Shown piece by piece: positions 35,230-43,656 of a stretch of 64,000 nucleotides of DNA. This stretch comes from JAFGAV01 sp041479055 (GTDB taxonomy: Bacteria; Acidobacteriota; Aminicenantia; Aminicenantales; JAFGAV01): NCBI GenBank assembly GCA_963702835.1, contig OY969762.1:1054001-1118000 (forward strand), in the 5' to 3' direction. The notes beneath the pieces are model-generated. The model saw nothing but the letters and a program-made list of their open reading frames with translations. It had not been told where the DNA came from and ran no database searches. The first letter of the stretch is position 1, and every line of letters begins with the position of its first letter. The position numbers and the translations under genes are program-made.

Positions 35230-35629
35230 TCCGTTCAACCTCAACCTCTAACCTTGGATTAGAGCCGTATAGTTTTTTGGCCTCAAGGACGGCGATTTGA
35301 CCGTCGTCCCGAAAGGCCAAGCCATTCAAAGCATCGCCAATAATCTTCACCAGGTTGTCAACATCAGGCCGCTTATCCCTGACCAAGGTGCCGGATTCCA
35401 TAAGCTGACGATCTCTCTTTGAAGCTCCACCGGGAATCGGGAAGAAGGCGCGCACTCTCAACAGGACCGGCCCTTCGAGGGGGATGAATCCCGGATACTG
35501 AACGGCGAAAAGCTCCCGGACGAAGGTTTCATAGTTCAAGGTTTTCTTCGGCGTATAGCTGAAGCCGGTTTTACAAACACGCGCCCTCTGCTTCGCTGCG
35601 GGAACACCGGGGACGGTCAAGTTGAGCAT
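35222..35629 (-). CDS. rusA: RusA-family Holliday junction resolvase
   Basis: 135 aa. VPGVPAAKQRARVCK start, then KRPDVDNLVKIIGDALNGLA with the RusA acidic triad (PDVDNLxK ... DDGQI). Phage RusA resolves branched replication intermediates before packaging. Tail-to-tail overlap of 8 nt with the HTH gene. Element B has no counterpart. Confidence 0.88.
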   Translation of the reverse strand: MLNLTVPGVPAAKQRARVCKTGFSYTPKKTLNYETFVRELFAVQYPGFIPLEGPVLLRVRAFFPIPGGASKRDRQLMESGTLVRDKRPDVDNLVKIIGDALNGLAFRDDGQIAVLEAKKLYGSNPRLEVEVERIT

Positions 35630-35642
35630 TTTTAGACCTTCA

Positions 35643-35822
35643 TCAAAAATTTATCGCTCCAGGATGACCGAAGCGACTTGATTGAAGACCGCCTTGACCG
35701 ATAGGCCGGGCCTTCGCCGCCTGGCCGTCCTCCCCGCGCACGTGGGGCCATCCCTCCCGGCCGGACCGCGATTCCGCCGCCGCCTTGGTATCAAAGACAA
35801 TCGTATATTTTATGTCGGCCAT
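35643..35822 (-). CDS. Micro-ORF with RSGREGWPHVRG motif
   Basis: 59 codons starting MADIKYTIVFDTKAAAES, followed by RSGREGWPHVRGEDG. Element B has MTDI... with RSGRKGWPHVRGQET at the same place (45919-46107). Both DNA blocks share CGCACGTGGGGCCATCCC, so the conservation could be nucleotide-level instead. Confidence 0.4.
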   Translation of the reverse strand: MADIKYTIVFDTKAAAESRSGREGWPHVRGEDGQAAKARPIGQGGLQSSRFGHPGAINF

Positions 35823-36289
35823 GTTATGTCCTCCATGATTTTCTGAGCGAAAGTCTCAGCTCTCTTTTCCCATGTCGCCTTTTCCTCGTCTGTCCAGGGC
35901 GGCCGGTAGGTTTGATTATCAGCAACGTGCTGACATTCATGGGCGATTGACAGCATGATTTCCTTGATCGGAATATCCATCCGGATAAGTATTTTGTTAT
36001 TCTCCGGACCATAACACTTCATTTGGCCCCAAAATTCCGCATCATCCTTGAAGTAGATTTTATTGATCTCAGAATAATCACCTTTCAACCGCCTCAAGGC
36101 CGTCCCCAGCTCCACAAGCTTCATATCGAATTCCGCGCTTGACCCGTCAACTTTTTTGATCCATTGGATTTTGATCGGGATCGGATCAAGGCCAAGTCGC
36201 TTCTTGCAGTATTCAAGTATCATCCGGGCCTGCTCCCGGACCTTCAATTCAACGTCCGGCTCAGGAATCTTTTTGTAATAAAAGGGCAT
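35810..36289 (-). CDS. Zincin-like metalloprotease-type protein
   Basis: 159 aa. Contains a helix with the zinc-binding form IMLSIAHECQHVADNQ (HExxH) and a downstream Glu (KRAETFAQKI), as in small zincin-type phage/ICE proteins. N-terminal half MPFYYKKIPEPDVELKVREQ is amphipathic. May cleave a repressor, as ImmA does, but no cognate ImmR-type partner is adjacent. Not found in element B. Confidence 0.6.
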   Translation of the reverse strand: MPFYYKKIPEPDVELKVREQARMILEYCKKRLGLDPIPIKIQWIKKVDGSSAEFDMKLVELGTALRRLKGDYSEINKIYFKDDAEFWGQMKCYGPENNKILIRMDIPIKEIMLSIAHECQHVADNQTYRPPWTDEEKATWEKRAETFAQKIMEDITWPT

Positions 36290-36322
36290 GTCAGAGAGAG
36301 CGGCTAAAGGAGGTGGGCAATA

Positions 36323-36922
36323 TTAGCCTAAAACAATCCCTTCCTGTTTGGCCTCTCTTCGGAAAAGCCGGATCGGGTGGCTCGCTTCGATCATCGCGTC
36401 ATTCTCGAAGCAAATTCTTGTAAAGTTCATAAGCGCCGAACATGCGGGGAAGCCGGCCCCCGTGAAGAGCGCTTGGGCCTCAGACCAAATTTTCATGATT
36501 TCTTTTTCGGCCCCGGCCGCCTCATCGATCTTTTTGTCCAAGGTCCGCGCAGCCTGAGAATAGGGACCAAAATATTTTTCCCGAATCTCGGCCATAACTG
36601 CTCCCCTCATGATCCGCAGCTCTTCTTCCAGCAAGGAAATTGCCGCCTTCAGTTCGTTGGCTTCCTTTTTCATGGCCTTGATCTTTTCGGTCTCGCTGGC
36701 CATGACGTTCCCAAGGCGGGAGAGATCGGGAGCCTTTCCCCCAAGTAGCGCATTGACGGCGGCCTCCCGGTCAGTCCGGGATACCTTCTCTTGTGTCTTT
36801 GCTTGAATTGCCAGGTCCCGGTTCTTTTCCCTTTCCCAGATACGACCATCGAGTTCGGCACCCCTGGCCGTCAATTCCTTCAGCCGCGCCTTGATCTTCA
36901 AACACTTTTCAAGGTTTTCCAT
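36323..36922 (-). CDS. Coiled-coil protein, unknown
   Basis: 199 aa dominated by charged heptads (LKEELTARGAELDGRI-like; EKIKAMKKEANELKAAISLL). AGGAGGT-type signal before the ATG. Element B carries a different coiled-coil protein in the same slot. Phage genomes often have a coiled-coil protein next to terminase genes, but there is no direct evidence of function. Confidence 0.6.
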   Translation of the reverse strand: MENLEKCLKIKARLKELTARGAELDGRIWEREKNRDLAIQAKTQEKVSRTDREAAVNALLGGKAPDLSRLGNVMASETEKIKAMKKEANELKAAISLLEEELRIMRGAVMAEIREKYFGPYSQAARTLDKKIDEAAGAEKEIMKIWSEAQALFTGAGFPACSALMNFTRICFENDAMIEASHPIRLFRREAKQEGIVLG

Positions 36923-36976
36923 TTTGTTACCTCCATTGTTTTAATTTTCGTTTTCGCTGTCGTTTTCGTCGTTGCT

Positions 36977-37177
36977 TTAGCCGTCATTCTCCTCTTCTTC
37001 CCCTAGCTTAATCAGCCGGTCGATCCTGTTCATCCGCAAATTCATTCTCTCTTGGAGCGCCTCGAATTCTTTTCTTGTTGCGATGCCTTGCTGCCACTTT
37101 TCCAGTTTGTCCCAAATATCGAGGAGCGTCCCCCGAATTTGCCTCACAAGTTCATCCTGACTTTTTTGTTCAGGCAT
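36977..37177 (-). CDS. Small helical protein, unknown
   Basis: 66 aa with GGAGGTGATAAA upstream. MPEQKSQDELVRQIRGTLLD, WQQGIATRKEFEALQERMNL. Fully helical, acidic tail (GEEEENDG). Lies 23 nt from the terminase gene end; equivalent slot in element B holds 47270-47467. Confidence 0.6.
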   Translation of the reverse strand: MPEQKSQDELVRQIRGTLLDIWDKLEKWQQGIATRKEFEALQERMNLRMNRIDRLIKLGEEEENDG

Positions 37178-37200
37178 TTTATCACCTCCGCTAATTTTTA

Positions 37201-38688
37201 TTAGCCTCGTTTCCTAAAAATGTCCGTGATCCAATCCCTCCCCATAACAAAGTTGGCCTCTGCGCTCGGCGGATCCCAGGAGCTGCCTAAAATCGTAATC
37301 CGCGGCTCTACGCTCGGGGCCTTTGCGCCTACGCAGACCCCGGCCGCGCTGTTCGCTAGATCATCATGTCCGCCCTGGTAGTGAGTGACCCCGTCCTTCC
37401 CCCCGGCCCGCGTCCGTCGCTCAAGGCCGGCCAACTGAGAGATAAGCCGCTTTATGTCCAGCAGCTCCACTTGGCCGCCTGAAATGAGCGGGAGAAATTC
37501 AAGGTAAAGCTCTGAGGCCGACTGCTCCGCCGGCTTGATCAAAATGTCATGCTGGACGAAAGCCTCCGTCACCCACTCCCCCGCATAACGATCCGAAGTC
37601 GCAGCCGTGCAGCCATAAACTTTGAGAATATCCGAAAATTCAGCGACTACGCCTTGAGGCTGGAAGGGCGGCTTGCGCTCCCGGAGAACGTCCAGGATGA
37701 CCTTCCCGCTCTCCTCCCTGTGCGCAATTCCCAGGGTGAAGCTATCAGACCGCCCGCCGGACGGATCTATGAAGGCATGATATTGAGTCTCGGCAATCCG
37801 GGGGAGCTCGAACCGGCCGGGAATGACACAAGCCTCTATCGCTTCGCCGGAGAGAAAAGCAGCCAGGTCACTCCGCCACTCGGCCAGCCATTCCGCCTTC
37901 GCCGTCTCCGGGTCCTCTGCTATGGCCTTGTCGATGAGGCCCTGGTCAATTGTCGGGTTCATGGTCCGCGAGTCAGCCTTCCAAATAAGCGGCCGGCCGG
38001 CCTGTCCAAAGTTTGTTTTGAATTGCTCCCAGAGGACTCCGGCCCGGCCGTAGGGTGTGCTTATGCCGATCAAGAGACCTTCGGGAATTGTCGCGAGAGC
38101 GGGCCGGATCGCGGCCAGGACTTCCCTGTCCGGCGTTGCGCTTTCTTCCGACCTCCAAAAGGCCAGCTCTTCCATGATGGCGCAGAGGACCGTATATCCC
38201 CGAACGCTCCTGAACGAACACGTCTTGACACTGAGGGAGACTCCATTTTTTAGTTCGACAGCCTCGACCGTTTCTTTTTCTACCATCCGCCGCAGAATCG
38301 CGCTGCCATTTAAAAGCCCACCAATGTATCGGCGAACAATTCCGGCCTGCTGTTTGTCCACGGCAATTGTAAAAATCCAGCCCCGCTCTCCCGGCGCAAG
38401 ATAAGGCGCCCAGTCATGGAAGCAGGCCAGATAGACAGAGACCAGAGCGGAGATAAAAGACTTCCCGCTGCGCCGGCCACATATAACGAACGACTCCCGG
38501 ACCCTTTCCCTGGGCGGCTCACTCAATCCCGTGCACTCCTGAAGGAGCTTCAAGTCTGCGCCTTCGATCCCCGGCAAGCCAAATAAAGCTTTAAGATAAA
38601 TCATCCAGCTCTGCCATGAGGCCAAGTCCTTGAAGGCCGGCCGGAAAAGCTTTGGATCTGAAATCGCTTCGAGAATTGAAAAGCTCAT
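37201..38688 (-). CDS. terL: Terminase large subunit (element A)
   Basis: 495 aa. ATPase: Walker A GRRSGKS (71-77), Walker B LCAIMEEL (168-175), coupling motif GISTPYGR (208-215). RNase H-like nuclease: Asp308 (AFIDPSGG), Asp366 (SDRYAGEW), Asp442-Asp443 (GGHDDLANS). All catalytic positions are present, so it should cut and translocate DNA. It is near identical to the element B protein to residue ~450, after which the C-termini are unrelated. ATGA overlap with the PC4-like gene. No portal gene follows, unlike phages. Confidence 0.92.
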   Translation of the reverse strand: MSFSILEAISDPKLFRPAFKDLASWQSWMIYLKALFGLPGIEGADLKLLQECTGLSEPPRERVRESFVICGRRSGKSFISALVSVYLACFHDWAPYLAPGERGWIFTIAVDKQQAGIVRRYIGGLLNGSAILRRMVEKETVEAVELKNGVSLSVKTCSFRSVRGYTVLCAIMEELAFWRSEESATPDREVLAAIRPALATIPEGLLIGISTPYGRAGVLWEQFKTNFGQAGRPLIWKADSRTMNPTIDQGLIDKAIAEDPETAKAEWLAEWRSDLAAFLSGEAIEACVIPGRFELPRIAETQYHAFIDPSGGRSDSFTLGIAHREESGKVILDVLRERKPPFQPQGVVAEFSDILKVYGCTAATSDRYAGEWVTEAFVQHDILIKPAEQSASELYLEFLPLISGGQVELLDIKRLISQLAGLERRTRAGGKDGVTHYQGGHDDLANSAAGVCVGAKAPSVEPRITILGSSWDPPSAEANFVMGRDWITDIFRKRG

Positions 38689-38945
38689 ACTTTCTCACCC
38701 TCACCCGGCCCGCCGGAGACAGCCTCATCCGCCCGCTTGAGTGCTTCGATCAATCGCGGAAGCAGCTCCACGTTCAAGGTCAAGCCCTTGGGCGTCGGCC
38801 GCTCAGTCCCTTCCCCCGGCTCATCCGGCAATAGCCATGATCTGAGGTCAATATATCGGTTCCCCTTCCACCCTTGGAGGTGGACCTTGACAACCTCCCT
38901 GCTGTTTTTCTCGAATGAATCAACTAAGGTTTGTTTCTCTGTCAT
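38685..38945 (-). CDS. PC4/YdbC-like ssDNA-binding protein
   Basis: 86 aa from ATG 38945, starting inside the end of the TerS-like gene. VVKVHLQGWKGNRYIDLRSW and GLTLNVELLPRLIEALKRA match the PC4 fold (strand-rich half then helix). Bacterial and phage PC4-like proteins bind single-stranded DNA. Here it is inserted between TerS-like and TerL genes, where element B has nothing. Confidence 0.7.
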   Translation of the reverse strand: MTEKQTLVDSFEKNSREVVKVHLQGWKGNRYIDLRSWLLPDEPGEGTERPTPKGLTLNVELLPRLIEALKRADEAVSGGPGEGEKV

Positions 38946-39648
38946 CGTCTTTTTCTTCGCCTTCGTTATGTAGGCCTCTAGACTGGACGATCCCCGCGCT
39001 CTCCGGGTCCTGGTCCTGGCCGTCCCTGGCCACGTTATCAATTCCCCCTTCCTGCTGCCCCGAAATATCGTCACCAGAGCCCCGTAGAGGCACGACCCCC
39101 AGTCCGGCCTTATCATCCCTGCCTGGCCCTCCGGCCTCACCCTGGCCCACTACAGCTTCGGGCCGTGCCTTCCTAGCCTTCGCTTGAGACTTCTCCGCGT
39201 CCTTAGCCTTTCCCTGAGCCCTCGCTGCATCATGGGCTTTCAAATAGGCCGTGAGATCAATGACACCTTCGCCGGCCTTCGTCTTTATCCCCAGGACTAC
39301 CAAGTCCAGCCTCACCTCCCGGCTATAGTGCAGGTAAGAATCGCGGAGGGCCGGAGCTAAATCCTGCCCCTTCATGACCCCGGCCTCTCGGATGTGTTCT
39401 TCGATACAGCGAAGGACTCCGAGCTTGCAGATCACCCGATCAACTAGGATGACCTGAGCGGCCGTCAAGTCCTGCTCAGTCGGCCCCAGGTTTTCGATTA
39501 AGCCCTCCCGACATTCAGTCAGGTAGAGCCGCAAATATTTCCGGTTCTCGGGCAGCTCGCCGGCCCGGACCATAAGGCTGAATCCTCCCTGTCTTGGGGG
39601 CCGGCCGATTCTAGCCTTTTTCTTCGTTATGGGCTTGATCTTGCTCAT
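38920..39648 (-). CDS. Terminase small subunit-like protein (element A)
   Basis: 242 aa. The conserved N-terminal two thirds start GRPPRQGGFSLMVRAGELPE and TEQDLTAAQVILVDRVICKL, are helical, and match the element B protein at about 60%. An acidic, low-complexity tail follows. Position directly upstream of TerL and a DNA-binding-like basic start support a TerS role; no canonical TerS motif is recognised, so this is by context. Confidence 0.65.
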   Translation of the reverse strand: MSKIKPITKKKARIGRPPRQGGFSLMVRAGELPENRKYLRLYLTECREGLIENLGPTEQDLTAAQVILVDRVICKLGVLRCIEEHIREAGVMKGQDLAPALRDSYLHYSREVRLDLVVLGIKTKAGEGVIDLTAYLKAHDAARAQGKAKDAEKSQAKARKARPEAVVGQGEAGGPGRDDKAGLGVVPLRGSGDDISGQQEGGIDNVARDGQDQDPESAGIVQSRGLHNEGEEKDDDRETNLS

Positions 39649-39857
39649 TTTATAGACCCTTTATTTTCAATGAGTTGGAGTTTTGAGCCCGTTTCTACAC
39701 GACAAGAAAGTTGACAGGTCAATATAGCGGCCTTGCGGATTTCGTTTAATGGAGACGCCTTTTGATGAGCGAGCGCTGCACTAGCTATCCGTAGGTCCCC
39801 CATAGATTGAGGGGGGATAAGCAGGGGTCGGCCGCGCCTTCCTCTGGGGAGGCTTTG

Positions 39858-40058
39858 ATCTGTTCCCAGCTTCGGGAACAGGTTCCTTTTTTTAGCCGTA
39901 GAAAAAGCGCCCTTTTTACGGCTATCTATTCCCAAGCCCCGGAACAGGCTTTTAAGGGTAAAACCGGCATTTGTTCCATCTATTCCCATTTGTTCCCGCT
40001 GTTCCGGAACAGAAGTGAAATGATTTGTTCCCGTTCCACACACTCTTAGTGTGGAACA
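39858..40058. other. Repeat-rich non-coding region, candidate origin of element A
   Basis: At least eight TGTTCC/GGAACA motifs in 200 bp, including a 14-bp palindrome CTGTTCCGGAACAG (39999-40012) and a hairpin GTTCCACAC-N7-GTGTGGAAC (40033-40057). Lies between the TerS-like and helicase genes, as iterons do in element B. A long frame across it on the minus strand is probably not a gene. The remainder of 39649-40071 shows no other signal. Confidence 0.5.
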
Positions 40059-40071
40059 GAACAGATCACGG

Positions 40072-41427
40072 TCAGTATTTAGGGTCATAGATTCTCCGTC
40101 TGCCATCCTTGCGGGAGCGCCAGCGGCCTTCACGTTCGCCGCGTTTCAGGATACTGACAAGGCTCTCTCTGCGGCCGATTTTGAGGTTTTCTTTCGCCCA
40201 TTCGATCAAGTCTGTTTGATTCTGGCCACAGCCGGGTCCGGCGATGTAGTCGGCGATAGCGTCGAGGGCTTCGAGGTTAGGGTCCGCGGCCAACCTGAAT
40301 CCGTCGCCTGTCGGATCGAAGTTCAGGAAGAGACGGCTGGGCTCGAAGCGCGTTTTTGCCGTGCTCAAGGAAAGGGGGGCGTTAGGGTCGAGGTCTCCGG
40401 CGTCATCAATCTCTTCAAGGCTGCCTTTTCGAACTCTATGGAAAGCGAGGACATGATCGGCCAGGTCACTGATAGCGGTTGACCCCTTATAAAGCCGTTC
40501 GTTTGCCTTCGATGTGTGATGAATAACAAGAATAGAGAATCCGAGTTCACGGATCTCCTTGAGCCGATCCATGACCGGGGCAATATCCTTGGAATCGTTT
40601 TCGTCACCGTTAAAGCTCGATCGAAAGGAATCCAAAATCAAAAGCCCGGGCTGGAGGTTTTTATAATAGGCATAATCTCGGCTATCGAGCTTGGGCGGCG
40701 GGGTCTTGGCCGCGAGTGTCCAAAAATGCACATCCTGGACATTGAGCCGGACGACCCTTTCCTTGAGGACCGGGAGCGGATTCTCAAAGTCGATGTAGGT
40801 TACGGGGCACTGCTTCGTCGGAAGCTCCAGAAAAGGGATCCCTTCGCTGATGGCCTTTGAGAGCTGCAGGCAAAACCAAGTCTTTCCAAGGCCGCCCGGC
40901 GAATGAAGGACGGTGACGGCGCGCTTGGGGATCATTTTCCAAAGCCACTCGACCTGAATTTCAAGACCTTGAATATCCTTTCCTACGACGAGAAACTCCG
41001 CCGGGCTAATATGGGGCTTCTCAAGCAAGTCAAGCTCATCAAAGAGCGGCCGGATTTTCGAGGGGTCAAAGTTCCCGGTCGCTTTTAAAAGCCGTTGTTC
41101 TTCTTCAAAAGAATGAAATATTTTACGGGCGACCTTCGCTTTCTTACCTTCCCGAATGAGGCTGAGGAAGCTTTGGGGCGATATGTGTTGAAGCCCATTG
41201 AGCAAGGAGCTGATATAGCTGGATGCCCCATCGCCGCCGAGCCGGTCGGCCAAGACTCGGGCATCAATCATATCCGGATGACCGTCCTCAAACATTTCGT
41301 TGACGAAACAAAAGGTCTTGCAGTTTCTCTTGTCCTCAAAAAACCCTGCGGTAAGATCATCCGATATTTTCAAGAGGTCCGGCTGCATGATGGTATGGCC
41401 CAGGATTGGGCGTTCGTAATCGTTCAC
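40072..41427 (-). CDS. RepA/DnaB-like replicative helicase
   Basis: 451 aa, GTG start. N-terminal DnaB-N-like domain (MQPDLLKISDDLTAGFF), then a RecA-type core with Walker A SPGGLGKT (176-183), Walker B GLLILDSFRSS and SILVIHHTSKANERLYKGST, then a C-terminal winged helix (RRESLVSILKRGEREGRWRS). The AAA_25/RepA hexameric helicase layout suggests a role in element replication. Followed at its 3' end by the repeat-rich region. Element B lacks it and has a different Rep-type gene. Confidence 0.85.
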   Translation of the reverse strand: MNDYERPILGHTIMQPDLLKISDDLTAGFFEDKRNCKTFCFVNEMFEDGHPDMIDARVLADRLGGDGASSYISSLLNGLQHISPQSFLSLIREGKKAKVARKIFHSFEEEQRLLKATGNFDPSKIRPLFDELDLLEKPHISPAEFLVVGKDIQGLEIQVEWLWKMIPKRAVTVLHSPGGLGKTWFCLQLSKAISEGIPFLELPTKQCPVTYIDFENPLPVLKERVVRLNVQDVHFWTLAAKTPPPKLDSRDYAYYKNLQPGLLILDSFRSSFNGDENDSKDIAPVMDRLKEIRELGFSILVIHHTSKANERLYKGSTAISDLADHVLAFHRVRKGSLEEIDDAGDLDPNAPLSLSTAKTRFEPSRLFLNFDPTGDGFRLAADPNLEALDAIADYIAGPGCGQNQTDLIEWAKENLKIGRRESLVSILKRGEREGRWRSRKDGRRRIYDPKY

Positions 41428-41476
41428 GGCCTCTGCCCCTGCCGTGGTTGGTGGACCCGGCGCCCGTTATCCATGT

Positions 41477-41659
41477 CTATTTTTTCCCCACTCCTTCGAG
41501 CTGTTCCCGCAGGCGCAAGCCATCGACGCGCAAGATCCGGGCCCCTAAACGGGTTGCTTTAATTTGACCCGTGGATACAAGCCGATAGCAGCCCTTGAGG
41601 CTGATCTGTAATAGATCACTTGTTTGTTTGATTGTCAGCCAACGTCTCTCACTTTGCAT
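41477..41659 (-). CDS. HTH_17 DNA-binding protein
   Basis: 60 aa: RRWLTIKQTSDLLQISLKGC, YRLVSTGQIKATRLGARILR. Excisionase-like winged HTH; overlaps the XRE gene end by 11 nt, so co-translated. Equivalent of 50693-50923 in element B. Confidence 0.75.
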   Translation of the reverse strand: MQSERRWLTIKQTSDLLQISLKGCYRLVSTGQIKATRLGARILRVDGLRLREQLEGVGKK

Positions 41660-41894
41660 CGGATCTCTCCTTCTGTTCCGGCCTTAGACTCGGCCATATC
41701 AGAAAGAAATCAACATCTAAGATTTCTGCTATTTTTCTCCTCTTTGCCAAACCCACACCCTTTCCGTCAGTTTCAAGTTCACTGATCGCTGGCTGCGATA
41801 CGCCTATTTTTTTGGCCAAGGCACATTGACTCATCCCGGACATCAAGCGACTAACCCGTAGCAGAATTTCTCGGGACTTGATTTTTGTTTTCAT
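41649..41894 (-). CDS. XRE-family repressor (element A)
   Basis: About 81 aa. HTH: MSQCALAKKIGVSQPAISEL, then LAKRRKIAEILDVDFFLIW. Cro/C1-type DNA binding. Divergent from the cargo gene, whose promoter overlaps this gene's start, so it probably represses cargo expression and its own. Confidence 0.85.
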   Translation of the reverse strand: MKTKIKSREILLRVSRLMSGMSQCALAKKIGVSQPAISELETDGKGVGLAKRRKIAEILDVDFFLIWPSLRPEQKERSDAK

Positions 41895-41906
41895 CACAAT
41901 TATAAT
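41878..41906 (+). promoter_or_regulatory. Sigma70 promoter of the element A cargo gene
   Basis: TTGATT (41878-41883), 17-nt spacer, TATAAT (41901-41906), 20 nt before the ATG at 41926. It overlaps the XRE start region, a typical repressor-controlled arrangement. Confidence 0.65.
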
Positions 41907-41925
41907 TTATAAGGGAAAAGCGGCG

Positions 41926-43038
41926 ATGTCAATGCTATTGCAGCGCGATTCACCCCATACGTTTATCTGGATTCTATCCCGATTTAAAAAAAGAGATCCC
42001 TCTAAGTGCCGAGATATCTTCCCCGTCGCGACACGGGAAAACCTTACTGAGCTAAAGTCTAGGGTTCATTCCGAGCTTGTCGATCCGCTATTCCTTAAAA
42101 AGGCCATAAATATTAAAGACGAAGACAATGCCCTAGAGTATAAGGACGATAATCTAATTTGCTGCATTGAGGTTTACCTTAAAAAACTAAAACAACTAGG
42201 CGAAAATGCTTACAATGAGTTTGATGAGATATTAAAAACGTTCCGATCTTGTTATGAAAAAATAATTAAAAAGGCCAGCAAAAACGCTAGGGTTGATTCT
42301 TTATTCTCGTGGATATTAGAGTTAGATTCTAAAGATTTTGGGGCAACACTTGCTCAATGTGAAAGAGATCGTGATCAATTAAAAAATAATAGGCTCAAAA
42401 TCGAATTGGAAATGAAGGGCCTTAACGAATCGGCCGAAGATTTCGATAAAACCATGTCCGCTCTTTTTGATAAATGGAAAAATTGTCTTGAGGACTTGGG
42501 AGAGGTGGAGACAAAGATATTTCGCCTGAAACATAACGAAAGCCAAAGAATGGGCCTAAAAATTGATATGATAGAACGTCGATTGAGCGGTCTTAAGGCG
42601 GCGCGGGGAAAGCCAGGCCGACACCCCAAACCTTTTAATGTTTTAACTTACCACTTGATCAATAAGTGCACTCGATGGAGGATTGATCAGCATAAGCGAC
42701 TTCGGGGCAAAGGTCCCTATGTTTATCGTAAAAAGGGGCAGCACGGACTTGAAAGAGACTGGAGACTGATAATTTATTTGCTACTGGACATTCACCTTTT
42801 TTCCGCAGAGCTGCCAGAGATCAAAAAATTCATCAATAAGCATGGGAAAAAGCCAGCCGATAAGGCCCTGAGGGTTCTCCAAAATATGCTGTGGAATTCA
42901 TATAAGAACTTCCCGCCCCTGCAAGGTTGGCCATTTCCGAGAGAACCTTCAGGGGCGAAAAAAACAAAAAGATCAGAGACGGGTTTTAGAAAATTGATCG
43001 TCAATAATGATGGAAGACTACAGATCGTCAGGCTTTAG
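41926..43038 (+). CDS. Cargo protein of element A, unknown function
   Basis: 370 aa from ATG 41926 (AAGGGAAAAGCGGCG upstream). Noticeably more A+T-rich than neighbours. A helical N-terminal half with a coiled coil (LAQCERDRDQLKNNRLKIEL; KTMSALFDKWKNCLEDLGEV) and a C-terminal region GRHPKPFNVLTYHLINKCTR and ERDWRLIIYLLLDIHLFSAE. No recognised domain. Its composition and its slot at the variable end, opposite the repressor, fit recently acquired cargo such as an anti-phage gene. Confidence 0.65.
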   Translation: MSMLLQRDSPHTFIWILSRFKKRDPSKCRDIFPVATRENLTELKSRVHSELVDPLFLKKAINIKDEDNALEYKDDNLICCIEVYLKKLKQLGENAYNEFDEILKTFRSCYEKIIKKASKNARVDSLFSWILELDSKDFGATLAQCERDRDQLKNNRLKIELEMKGLNESAEDFDKTMSALFDKWKNCLEDLGEVETKIFRLKHNESQRMGLKIDMIERRLSGLKAARGKPGRHPKPFNVLTYHLINKCTRWRIDQHKRLRGKGPYVYRKKGQHGLERDWRLIIYLLLDIHLFSAELPEIKKFINKHGKKPADKALRVLQNMLWNSYKNFPPLQGWPFPREPSGAKKTKRSETGFRKLIVNNDGRLQIVRL

Positions 43039-43097
43039 TATGTGACAGCCGGGTATTTCTCCGCGTTCGCTCAGCGGATGAGAAGGATGCGCAAGGT

Positions 43098-43304
43098 TCA
43101 CATTAAATAATGTTTTTGAAGGGCAAGGGCACCAGTTATATCTTGATAGAGAAAAAAGGCAATCCCACCGATTGCAACAATAAGGCCGAAAATAGCGCAG
43201 GCCCGCAAAAACCACGTTGCCTTCTTACGCTCAGTCATAATAATAATTTGGACCATTCGGACGAAAACATAGGCCCCGATCATGTAGCCGATCATTGGAA
43301 TCAT
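43098..43304 (-). CDS. Small two-helix membrane protein (element A right end)
   Basis: 68 aa with AAGGAGGATTCC before the ATG. Two membrane helices (MIPMIGYMIGAYVFVRMVQI; FGLIVAIGGIAFFLYQDI) and a short basic turn. Element B ends with a different 68-aa two-helix protein (53147-53353). Could be an immunity or toxin component, but nothing specific is visible. Confidence 0.6.
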   Translation of the reverse strand: MIPMIGYMIGAYVFVRMVQIIIMTERKKATWFLRACAIFGLIVAIGGIAFFLYQDITGALALQKHYLM

Positions 43305-43466
43305 GGAATCCTCCTTAAATCAATCTATTCAACACCCAGATCACCCGGCCGCGGATGGCTGGGGTGTCGACTTGCTGGACTCTTCTCAGGCCCCCCCTCA
43401 CTTTAAATAAACTACTATAGGTCATGAAAGCCTGTCAAGAATCGTGACGGGTTTAAAGTAGAAACA

Positions 43467-43496
43467 GGTTGACTTCGGTTGACAGCGGTTGAGAAC
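43467..43496. repeat. Three 10-bp repeats near right att of element A
   Basis: GGTTGACTTC, GGTTGACAGC and GGTTGAGAAC in a row, about 95 bp from the tRNA core. Probable arm-type integrase or excisionase sites. The rest of 43305-43560 is otherwise featureless. Confidence 0.55.
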
Positions 43497-43561
43497 GAAA
43501 AAGGGCTAGGTCCCGGCGCAAAAGGCTGATTCTAGAAGACAATATGGGGGAAAAGGGGAAG

Positions 43562-43634
43562 CGCGCCCGGAGGGATTTGAACCCCCGACCTTTGGATTCG
43601 AAGTCCACCGCTCTATCCACTGAGCTACGGGCGC
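43562..43634 (-). tRNA. tRNA-Arg (anticodon TCG)
   Basis: Complete cloverleaf: acceptor GCGCCCG/CGGGCGC, D arm GCTC...GAGC, anticodon loop CTTCGAA (TCG), variable loop AGGTC, T arm with TTCAAAT. CCA is not encoded. It is the target of at least two insertions and lies 22 nt downstream of the element B integrase on the same strand. Confidence 0.97.
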
Positions 43635-43656
43635 ATTTCTTTATTTTACAATGAAA

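Larger units (their letters stand above)
33207..43591. mobile_element. Satellite-like integrative element A (~10.4 kb)
   Basis: Bounded by tRNA-core repeats at 33191-33206 and 43592-43607. Contents from left: integrase, structured RNA, AlpA-like regulators, RusA, zincin-like protein, coiled-coil proteins, terminase large subunit, PC4-like protein, TerS-like protein, repeat-rich non-coding region, RepA-like helicase, HTH, XRE repressor, divergent cargo gene and a small membrane protein. No portal, capsid, tail or lysis gene. Confidence 0.85.

Noticed and set aside
39645..40133. Minus-strand frame after the element A helicase (starting near its stop)
   Set aside because: It crosses the palindrome and repeat cluster, has no domain, and element B has no counterpart.
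33207..43591. Complete prophage
   Set aside because: No portal, capsid, protease, tail or lysis genes in either 10-kb element despite full-length terminase genes.
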